Positions 8,098-14,485 of a DNA stretch of 20,921 bases are shown piece by piece. Under the pieces are notes generated by a model, which saw only the letters and a program-made list of their open reading frames with translations, was not told the DNA's origin and did not search any database. Each line of letters opens with the position of its first letter. The first letter of the stretch is position 1. The DNA is from an uncultured Lachnospiraceae bacterium. GTDB taxonomy: Bacteria > Bacillota > Clostridia > Lachnospirales > Lachnospiraceae. The stretch spans positions 1-20,921 of the forward strand of contig CAJUCN010000033.1 in NCBI GenBank assembly GCA_910585005.1, given 5' to 3'. The translations under genes were made by a program, and so were the position numbers.

Positions 8098-8117
8098 CCC
8101 TGATTTCCACATAAGAT
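8088..8117 (+). promoter_or_regulatory. Possible promoter of the substrate-binding protein gene
   Basis: TTGCTA (8088-8093) and TAAGAT (8112-8117) are 18 bases apart, each matching four of six consensus positions. The start codon is at 8174. No TPP-riboswitch-like elements were seen in the leader, although the protein is of the NMT1/ThiY-like type. Confidence 0.35.
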
Positions 8118-8173
8118 AAATCAACATATGCCGACTGATCAAAAAGCCGGTTTAATCCTATTTGGAGGTTATT

Positions 8174-8773
8174 ATGAAAAAAATATTGAAAAAGCCACTA
8201 GCCCTGCTGCTTACTTCCCTTCTCGTGATGGGTATCATGACAGGCTGTGGCAAATCCCCGGCAAAAGAAAACAACACTGCTTCCTTAACACCTGTAACTT
8301 TAAATGAAGTAGCCCATTCTATTTTCTATGCTCCTATGTATGTTGCCATTGAAGAAGGCTATTTTGCAGATGAAGGTATTGACCTCACTTTAGTAACTGG
8401 CTTTGGCGCTGACAAGACCATGACGGCGGTACTCACCGATGAAGCAGACATTGGCTTTATGGGAAGCGAATCCACAATCTATACCTATGCAGGCGGCACC
8501 CAGGATTATGTGGTCAATTTCGCCCAACTGACCCAGCGCGCCGGAAATTTCCTCGTATCCCGACAGCCAATAGATCAATTTTCATGGGATATGTTAAAAG
8601 GCACTACCGTTCTTGGCGGGCGGGCAGGCGGTATGCCAGAAATGGTATTTGAATTTATTTTGGAGAAAAACGGTATTGATCCCAGATCAGACCTAACCAT
8701 CGACCAAAGCATTGACTTCGGTTCCACAGCCGCGGCATTTTCCGGTGGGCAGGGAGATTTCTCTGTAGTATAA
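8174..8773 (+). pseudogene. Truncated NMT1/ThiY-like ABC transporter substrate-binding lipoprotein
   Basis: The first 199 residues of an extracellular, lipid-anchored solute-binding protein. A signal peptide (KKPLALLLTSLLVMGIMTGC) ends in a lipobox with its cysteine. The mature part shows the NMT1/THI5-like pattern: FYAPMYVAIEEGYFADEGID, then a GADKTMTAVLTDEADIGFMG stretch and LGGRAGGMPEMVFEFILEKN. GGAGG lies five bases before the ATG; the apparent upstream start at 8162 has no such support. Family members are about 320-340 residues. This one ends at GGQGDFSVV, where a second lobe with an FEPTA-like motif is expected. The cut lies against the prophage edge, so the missing 3' part probably lies at the other prophage end. 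The substrate (pyrimidine precursor, sulfonate or other) cannot be told. The fragment is unlikely to bind substrate. Confidence 0.8.
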
Positions 8774-8810
8774 ACTTTTTACTACTCCTATATGTAATGC
8801 TACTCCTGAT
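8740..8810. other. Probable prophage attachment-site junction
   Basis: The host reading frame ends and the phage endolysin begins within this short stretch. A dyad, GTAGTA (8765-8770) and TACTAC (8780-8785) with a 9-base spacer, sits at the truncated gene's stop. An 8-base direct repeat CTACTCCT occurs at 8782-8789 and 8800-8807. These could be recombinase contact sites. The core cannot be fixed because the other prophage end is outside the window. Confidence 0.5.
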
Positions 8811-10041
8811 CCTTTGTTCTGTACTTATTGATTAAGGAAACGACTCCCATGCTTTCAAGCTTACGCTGAAGCTTTTTTGCATTATTAAGACTCTTATATT
8901 CTCCCACTTGAACAATATATAAATATCCTTCCGGGGCTGTTTCATCCGGATCCGGCTGTGCCGGTTCGATTTCCATCTTTACTGCACGTTCAATCAGTTG
9001 CACAATATGATCTCCATAAGTATCTTTCGCTGCCCTTGCCGCTTCTAAGCTGTCATAGCCGGAATATCCAGGAACGGCCCATTTCCCTGATAGCTGTTCA
9101 AAAGTCGGCGCACATCCCTTAGAAACATACTGATACCTGGGATCAACACATTCCTGTACCAGCGGATCCATAGAGGCATACGCCTTAAGATGCTGTATTT
9201 GTGCCCGGACTCCTGTCCTGACATCCGGAAAAGAAAGTCCCGGCACACCGCCTGTCGCTCCCAGCCCAGCATAATTATGCTGGCCAGACTGTACATCTCC
9301 TCCAAATCTGAAATATCCTGTCTCAATCAGGCTCTGGCAAAACGCCCCGTCTCCCCTTACGCCTTCCTTTTCTCCCTCTTCCAGGAAGATTTCTGCCAAA
9401 TGGCAATAATTTGTTGCCTGAGGATTTCCAGACAATAACAAAGCATTCAGTTGACCTTCCTTTCCAATGCTGCTACCCATGATGAATGTTTCATTTGTAA
9501 CAACTTCAGGAACATTGACATGATCCCATAAAGCTTCAAAAATCGCCTTGGCAATTCCCTGCGCCCCTATCCTTTTATAAAGCTTCACATCTTCCTGGTT
9601 ATCACAAAAGCATACCTCTATCAACATAGATTTCGCCTTGGTCTTCCGGATAACATATAGGCCGGTACCAGCTTTTACGCCGCGGTTAGTAAAACCAAGA
9701 TCTGCCAGGTTTGCACACACATCTAACGCATCCTGGTATTGTCTGCCCTTGTATGTATAGACTTCTACGCCATGGCCAGCATGATCCTTTGACGCATTAA
9801 AATGGATACTAATAAACCAGTCCAGATCCTGACGGTTCGCCAGAGCAACGGCAGCCGCTAAATATTCCTGCTGTGTGTTTGCCTGGTCTATGGTGCAGTC
9901 TACTACCGTTGCCCCGGCTGAGCAAAGCAGGCCCATGAGGGCCTGTCCTACCAGCCTGGCATGTTCGCTTTCCTTCACAATGCCAACGGCTCCATAGCCG
10001 GCGCCGCTGGCCGTATGCCCGCAATTAATTCCTATTGTCAT
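8800..10041 (-). CDS. Phage endolysin: amidase_3, glucosaminidase and SPOR-like domains
   Basis: A 413-residue cell-wall hydrolase. Residues 1-175 form an N-acetylmuramoyl-L-alanine amidase of the Amidase_3 type: zinc ligand H9 (CGHTA), an acidic ligand near E24/E26, H80 (SIHFNA) and catalytic E142 (IEVCFCDN). Residues about 186-356 look like a glucosaminidase: a METS-like entry (FIMGSSIGKEG), AEIFLEEG with the likely acid, and NYAGLGATGG. Residues 372-407 (YLYIVQVGEYKSLNNAKKLQ...) resemble a SPOR domain, which binds glycan stripped of peptides. No signal peptide is seen, so it needs the holin for release. The start at 10041 is chosen because GCGGAG lies about ten bases upstream and the domain begins at once; it overlaps the holin stop by 17 bases. 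An in-frame start at 10083 would add 14 basic residues. Confidence 0.88.
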   Translation of the reverse strand: MTIGINCGHTASGAGYGAVGIVKESEHARLVGQALMGLLCSAGATVVDCTIDQANTQQEYLAAAVALANRQDLDWFISIHFNASKDHAGHGVEVYTYKGRQYQDALDVCANLADLGFTNRGVKAGTGLYVIRKTKAKSMLIEVCFCDNQEDVKLYKRIGAQGIAKAIFEALWDHVNVPEVVTNETFIMGSSIGKEGQLNALLLSGNPQATNYCHLAEIFLEEGEKEGVRGDGAFCQSLIETGYFRFGGDVQSGQHNYAGLGATGGVPGLSFPDVRTGVRAQIQHLKAYASMDPLVQECVDPRYQYVSKGCAPTFEQLSGKWAVPGYSGYDSLEAARAAKDTYGDHIVQLIERAVKMEIEPAQPDPDETAPEGYLYIVQVGEYKSLNNAKKLQRKLESMGVVSLINKYRTKDQE

Positions 10042-10471
10042 ATACCTGTTTCTCCGCTTCTGCTTTTTGTGTAAGGATATCAATTGCCCTAAGAAGCACT
10101 TTAGGAACTGGGGCGCCCATCAGGCCCGCATTTTCAACAATAGAAATAAGCTCATTGGCCATAAATCCGATCACAACGGTAGTTCGGATAAAATCAAGGC
10201 CAAGCGCTAAGTCCAAGCGATAGGCAATCAGGACAAACAATAATGTTACTCCCTTTTTGCAAAGCCCTTTCCATCCTACATGACTTTCTAAGGCTCCGTT
10301 TTCCGTTTTCTTACTCTTATGGAATACCCCGGCAACCATAAGCCCTGTTAAGTAATCGGCCACCATAAAAATAATCAGGGTGGTAAGGGCCGCATCCCAT
10401 CCCCCTAATGCTTTGGTGATAAAGCTTCCTGCTACGCCAATTATTGTACAAATCATTTCTTTTACTCTCAT
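10025..10471 (-). CDS. Phage holin (toxin secretion/phage lysis holin family)
   Basis: A 148-residue membrane protein of the Phage_holin_4 type. Hydrophobic segments at about residues 7-22, 28-48 (DAALTTLIIFMVADYLTGLM), 73-90 and 95-112 flank the family's D-YLTG motif and a charged linker (KSKKTENGALESHVGWKGL). It would form the membrane lesion that lets the adjacent endolysin out. The start at 10471 is set by AAGGAG nine bases upstream. A longer reading from 10543 would run through a terminator hairpin and is not credible. A cytosolic C-terminal tail follows the last membrane segment and overlaps the endolysin start. Confidence 0.9.
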   Translation of the reverse strand: MRVKEMICTIIGVAGSFITKALGGWDAALTTLIIFMVADYLTGLMVAGVFHKSKKTENGALESHVGWKGLCKKGVTLLFVLIAYRLDLALGLDFIRTTVVIGFMANELISIVENAGLMGAPVPKVLLRAIDILTQKAEAEKQVYDNRN

Positions 10472-10503
10472 AATCCATTTCTCCTTCTTTTTTTGTAAAA
10501 TAA

Positions 10504-10535
10504 AAGCCGGATACAAGTTTCCTCGTACCCGACTT
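10504..10535 (-). terminator. Intrinsic terminator between tail genes and lysis genes
   Basis: On the minus strand AAGTCGGGTAC pairs with GTATCCGGCTT in an 11-bp stem with a 10-base loop, followed by TTATTTTAC. Two pairs are G-U on the minus strand but mismatches on the plus strand, so the hairpin is directional. It ends about 30 bases before the holin ATG, leaving no room for a promoter. Confidence 0.8.
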
Positions 10536-10591
10536 ATAGTCACTATTTTTCTGAATTAAATGATAAATTAAGCATTTTTTCTTTCTTTTCT

Positions 10592-10603
10592 CCGGCGCGC
10601 CGG
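10592..10603. repeat. Perfect GC-only palindrome in an AT-rich gap
   Basis: CCGGCGCGCCGG is a perfect 12-base palindrome with no unpaired centre. It lies between the tail-protein stop (10633) and the terminator at 10504-10535. No T-run follows it on either strand, so it is not a terminator. It could be a protein-binding site or an RNA processing or stability element. Confidence 0.6.
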
Positions 10604-10632
10604 GCTAAATGTTCATAAGTTTCAAAAAACGG

Positions 10633-11412
10633 TTAGATCATTTCCATAAAATAGGCTACAAATATTTCATAGTTTGCTGTATTTGTTGCAGAAAGTGCAA
10701 TTTTTATATTGTCTCCTTTTTTTACAGGTATTTTATACAGTGAAATACTCGATCTCGATGCACTTTCCGTAAAACTCGGGGATTTTTTTGATCCATTTAA
10801 AGTTATTGACTCGGACTTACTGCCCGTGTACATTATGGAACAAAAAACCATAATCGTACCATCTTCATCTGCTGCATGTGTTTTGGATATGGATGCAACA
10901 TCGTTTGTTGTAGCTTTTCTGCTTATTCCGCTAGCAATATGTTTTATGTCTGCGCCACTCTTAAAAGGGTAGAATGTATCAGCACCCCGTGCGGCGTCTG
11001 TGTTGTAGCCGCGAACCCCATTTTGTACATCCGGGTAGAATTTTACGCCATCCGGGAACTGTAAATTATCATTTAATTCAGTAAGCATATCTTTTACTGC
11101 CAGTGCTCCGGCAGCTTTTTCCGGTTCCGTATTGGCTTCTATCTCTTCCTTGGTATCCAGTATATCTACCTCTGCTGAAGTTCCGCCGCCCCCGGATTGT
11201 GCTGCTTCGTTAATAGCCGCTACAAGGCTTGTCTTTTCCTCTGTTTGTAATTCTGTCAGATCCCCTACCTTAAGAGCTTTACCCGTCTCATTGATCAATA
11301 TCTCCTGTGTTACCGCTTTTGTTCCTGATCCATCCCCCATCTCTACAAGATGCAGGCTCCCGGCCGGAACTGTTGTAGCCTGTTCTAATTGTGTAATATC
11401 ATACTTTGCCAT
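10633..11412 (-). CDS. Phage tail/receptor-binding-like protein
   Basis: A 259-residue late structural protein. Its N-terminus (MAKYDITQLEQATTVPAGSL...) and the TEEKTSLVAAINEA motif (about 57-70) are typical of tail fibre or baseplate proteins of Clostridia phages. A Gly/Ser linker at about 72-78 and a helical segment to about 120 follow. The last 130 residues are Ser/Thr-rich and probably beta-structured (SESITLNGSKKSPSFTESAS, then IPVKKGDNIKIALSATNTAN), as in carbohydrate-binding tips. AAAGGAG lies eight bases before the ATG. It is the last tail gene before the terminator. Host-receptor binding is inferred from position and architecture; no specific receptor can be named. Confidence 0.65.
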   Translation of the reverse strand: MAKYDITQLEQATTVPAGSLHLVEMGDGSGTKAVTQEILINETGKALKVGDLTELQTEEKTSLVAAINEAAQSGGGGTSAEVDILDTKEEIEANTEPEKAAGALAVKDMLTELNDNLQFPDGVKFYPDVQNGVRGYNTDAARGADTFYPFKSGADIKHIASGISRKATTNDVASISKTHAADEDGTIMVFCSIMYTGSKSESITLNGSKKSPSFTESASRSSISLYKIPVKKGDNIKIALSATNTANYEIFVAYFMEMI

Positions 11413-11433
11413 TGTTACTACTCCTTTCTAATA

Positions 11434-12471
11434 TTAGTTTGTGCATTGGCAGATTGGCCGTCTTACCATTATAGTATTGCCCATGCTGTCTATTATTGTG
11501 TCTCCCTGGCTGGTGGCAAGTTCTGCCCTCACCATGCCTGAAAACAACATTTCCTCTATTTCTGCTACCTGTTCATTAAGCGTTTGCGTCTTAAGTAACA
11601 GTTCACCCGCCACATCCGTACTGAAAACACCTTTAATCGTTTCAAACCATTCCAGGAACTTAGCTTCATTGGTATTCCGAAAATCAATGAGCTGTTGTGT
11701 TATGGCCGCAAGGTCAGAATCCCCTTTTGCTTTCAATGCTCTAACATAATCCTCGTATTCCGCATATAAAGCTTCTCCACGCTGTGTCAGTCCTGAATAG
11801 CTCTCCTCCATCATCTGAAGGAAACTGTCATAAGCTGTTTGCGCCATATTCACAAATTGCTCATAACTGGTATTGGATTTGTCTACAAATTCCTGATAAA
11901 AAGTATCCAACTGTGCAAAAAACACTGCTGTATCAATACGGCTGACTAAGTTCGTTATAAAGCCACAAACAGAACTGTCTGCCCGTGTATCCGTTATGCA
12001 GCTTTGGGTTATTACCTTCTGCCCGGCTGTCAGGCGCACATTTGCAAGACAAAGTTCAAAATAATCACCGGCCGTTGGCCGCAAAAGTTCCGGCGGCACA
12101 GGGTTGGCAGCTTCCGTGCCTGTTTTTACCACGATTTCTACCATACGCTGTAGGTAATTGCAGCGCATCACAACCCGGTCAATCCGGTCATACTGCTGGG
12201 GCGCTGCCCCTATCGTAAGCTGCCCTACCTCATCGTCATAGCAGAAATGTCCTTTTACCATACCAAATCCCGGATCCCTTTCAAGCATCAGCCCATTGCC
12301 TGCCGCCCTTATTCTAAAACAAGTAGATGGAGCTGCCATGACCCCATCACTAACAAGAAATGCAAACAGTAATGAAAACAAGTCTGTCGTTTCCGCTCTG
12401 TCAAATATCGGCATCCCTTCATCATCGACTCCTATAATCTCACTGTCAAAATAACCAAACCTAAAAGCCAT
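11434..12471 (-). CDS. Phage baseplate/upper tail fibre protein with coiled coil
   Basis: A 345-residue protein. The N-terminal 170 residues (MAFRFGYFDSEIIGVDDEGM..., QQYDRIDRVVMRCNYLQRMV) form a compact domain resembling the baseplate anchor of Clostridia phages, including a YDRIDRVV pattern typical of that group. About 180-320 is helical and coiled-coil-like, rich in Glu, Gln, Tyr and Phe. The protein ends in a short DSMGNTIMVRRPICQC tail with two close cysteines. It likely anchors the next protein to the tail tip. The ATG follows the previous stop directly (TAG-ATG), with AAGGAG inside the upstream gene, so translation is probably coupled. Confidence 0.68.
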   Translation of the reverse strand: MAFRFGYFDSEIIGVDDEGMPIFDRAETTDLFSLLFAFLVSDGVMAAPSTCFRIRAAGNGLMLERDPGFGMVKGHFCYDDEVGQLTIGAAPQQYDRIDRVVMRCNYLQRMVEIVVKTGTEAANPVPPELLRPTAGDYFELCLANVRLTAGQKVITQSCITDTRADSSVCGFITNLVSRIDTAVFFAQLDTFYQEFVDKSNTSYEQFVNMAQTAYDSFLQMMEESYSGLTQRGEALYAEYEDYVRALKAKGDSDLAAITQQLIDFRNTNEAKFLEWFETIKGVFSTDVAGELLLKTQTLNEQVAEIEEMLFSGMVRAELATSQGDTIIDSMGNTIMVRRPICQCTN

Positions 12472-13566
12472 CTATGTTGTCTCCTTCCTGATGATCTTCT
12501 TAAAATCTGTCGCACTGTCATTTCCAAAAATGACATTTAAAGTCCTTTTAGATCCTTCCAGGACTTCCTGGATCTCAGTTATCCGTTTTGAACACTCGAC
12601 ATCAACGTCGGTATATCGGTAAGTACAAAGATCCCCCAGGTCAAAGTCAACACCATAGACCAGATTAGCGGATGGGTCTATCCCACTGTCAACTTTCTCA
12701 ATTGCTGTATAATCAGCAAGTTTTTCAAGCCCACGCTGGAACAGCATGTCATGGTACTGTGCATCTGTGTACTTTGTGCCGTCATTATTCTGCTGCAGAT
12801 CCTTTGCATCCACCCAAAGTTCCCTGCGTTCTTCATCCTGGTTTTGCCTGATATCCACTTTCGCTACCTTTCGGCCAGCTCCCTCGCCCTCGCCTGCCAC
12901 ATAGGCAAAATTTTTATGGTCGCTTTCATCCCGTGAGTATTGAGCATTTTTAATGTTCCTGAATGCATCCGAAAAGATTGCCCAGCTATTTTCTGTCTGT
13001 GTATCCCGTCGGTCAAGTCCCTTCCAAACCTCATACCTCAAAGTATTTTCAACATAATTAAATACAAGACGTTGTGACATTTCCTGCGTTTTCAGCATGT
13101 CATATAACCGATCCCCCACAAAGTCCCCGGTATTCTGTAATGTAATAGGTGTTCCGCCAGTTTGTTCCTGCCCTAATTGCACATACCGGATCTTCCTGCT
13201 GGCATCGGCCGGGCTTATGACATACTGGTCAACCACACTGCGGGCTAACGTTTCCGGCGTTCCTGTCTGGTTGAATGTAGGCCAGATCACATTGTTGCTT
13301 AATATATGTTCAGCAAAATATCCTTTACAGTATGCTGTTCTTTCATTTTTCTCGCCGCGCATAAAATCAACTTCTCTGATCACTCCAAGTTCTGTCCTGT
13401 CATTCCTGTACAAATATCTCCCCCTATTGATGAGATCAAAATATTCTGCCGGAACATGAAGTTCAAATATGCCAGGACTGTAATATCTGCGGTACCACAA
13501 AAGAGTATTAAATACCTGGATAGCCCCAATAGTCTGGAAATCTTTGTCAAATACTATGAAATACAT
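12472..13566 (-). CDS. Siphovirus Gp37-like tail-tip hub protein
   Basis: A 364-residue protein of the type annotated as siphovirus ReqiPepy6 Gp37-like. Characteristic parts are the start (MYFIVFDKDFQTIGAIQVFN), LLWYRRYYSPGIFELHVPA, ERTAYCKGYFAEHILSNNVI and a C-terminal region (VDFDLGDLCTYRYTDVDVEC, then RITEIQEVLEGSKRTLNVIF) that matches the usual end of tail-associated hub proteins. It probably forms the hub under the distal tail protein. The gene begins one base after the distal tail protein's TGA, with GGGGGTG upstream. Confidence 0.82.
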   Translation of the reverse strand: MYFIVFDKDFQTIGAIQVFNTLLWYRRYYSPGIFELHVPAEYFDLINRGRYLYRNDRTELGVIREVDFMRGEKNERTAYCKGYFAEHILSNNVIWPTFNQTGTPETLARSVVDQYVISPADASRKIRYVQLGQEQTGGTPITLQNTGDFVGDRLYDMLKTQEMSQRLVFNYVENTLRYEVWKGLDRRDTQTENSWAIFSDAFRNIKNAQYSRDESDHKNFAYVAGEGEGAGRKVAKVDIRQNQDEERRELWVDAKDLQQNNDGTKYTDAQYHDMLFQRGLEKLADYTAIEKVDSGIDPSANLVYGVDFDLGDLCTYRYTDVDVECSKRITEIQEVLEGSKRTLNVIFGNDSATDFKKIIRKETT

Positions 13567-13567
13567 G

Positions 13568-14485
13568 TCACACCCCCAGATATTTCGGACGGTAATACAA
13601 ATTCACGTCCAGGTTTGTATAATTTTCATCAGCATCATATTCCAGGTAATTGTCCCCCACTTCAAGCTCAAACGGCTCCGCCTTCCTGTCTATATGCTGG
13701 TAATAGTTTACTCCATTCAATTCAATCACCTGATGGCGTGGGTCTGTGTCTATCAGCAGAACATCGCCAATCGCCATATCGCAGACAACCCTCATAAACT
13801 TACCATTTTTTACGCTGGTGATCTTCGGATTTTTTACATTCCCACGTTTTGCTATAAACTGTATTTGCACCCCCGTTGATACATCCCCGTCATTTGCAAG
13901 CACTACTTCTTTCCGCAATGTTCTGTATCCGGTTATCATACCGCCCAGCATTAGTCCCCTTGCCCTTTCTGGATAATCCATCTTGTTTGTAGCACGGCTT
14001 GCAAGGCTATGCCATGGAAAATGAAACTGCGCTGTATAGTGCGCCATATTCTTTCCAAAGTTATCAATATTCAGCATATAAGGATCCGGACACATCAAAT
14101 CCACTATAATACCTAATGGGGCATCAAGATTTCTTTGTTTGGCAAATGTCCAGCCTTCCAGTTCATATCCAATATTCCGGGAAATCCCCATGTTCATAAT
14201 CAGGGCTTTTCCTGTATATTTAGGATTAAAAAATTTAATGACCGCACCCCGGTTTTCCGGGTTGTTACGGCCACTCCTAAATTTTGCTTCTATATGGATG
14301 GAACGCTTGCCGATCTTCTTGCCATCCACCGATTCACCATCCACCAATGCATTGTCAGACGTGCTTATCTCCAGTTCCGGTGACTCCAGTCCTGAAATCT
14401 CAGTAATATCCAAATCCTCACCTGGTCCCATTGCCAGCGTCCTGCCATTACAAGACAATTCAATTCTTAGTGTATTCACTGTCAT
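13568..14485 (-). CDS. Distal tail protein (Dit-like, siphovirus tail component)
   Basis: A 305-residue protein located directly after the tape measure, the classical Dit position. Patterns of the family include SGLESPELEISTSDN, DGESVDGKKIGKRSIHIEAKF near the N-terminus, PDPYMLNIDNFGKNM in the middle, and a C-terminal galectin-like region with VLLIDTDPRHQVIELNGVNYYQHID. It would form the ring linking the tail tube to the hub. The ATG overlaps the tape measure stop in TAATG, with GGGGGTG upstream. Confidence 0.82.
   Translation of the reverse strand: MTVNTLRIELSCNGRTLAMGPGEDLDITEISGLESPELEISTSDNALVDGESVDGKKIGKRSIHIEAKFRSGRNNPENRGAVIKFFNPKYTGKALIMNMGISRNIGYELEGWTFAKQRNLDAPLGIIVDLMCPDPYMLNIDNFGKNMAHYTAQFHFPWHSLASRATNKMDYPERARGLMLGGMITGYRTLRKEVVLANDGDVSTGVQIQFIAKRGNVKNPKITSVKNGKFMRVVCDMAIGDVLLIDTDPRHQVIELNGVNYYQHIDRKAEPFELEVGDNYLEYDADENYTNLDVNLYYRPKYLGV

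Noticed and set aside
8098..8173. TPP riboswitch in front of the ThiY-like gene
   Set aside because: The leader is short and lacks the conserved CUGAGA and related thi-box elements.
10472..10543. Longer holin N-terminus from 10543
   Set aside because: It would translate through the terminator hairpin, uses a non-ATG start and has no ribosome binding site; the ATG at 10471 has AAGGAG.
10592..10603. GC palindrome as a terminator
   Set aside because: It has no loop spacing and no T-run on either strand.
10536..10632. Small XkdX-like gene between tail protein and holin
   Set aside because: Only 3- and 10-codon frames are present on the minus strand.
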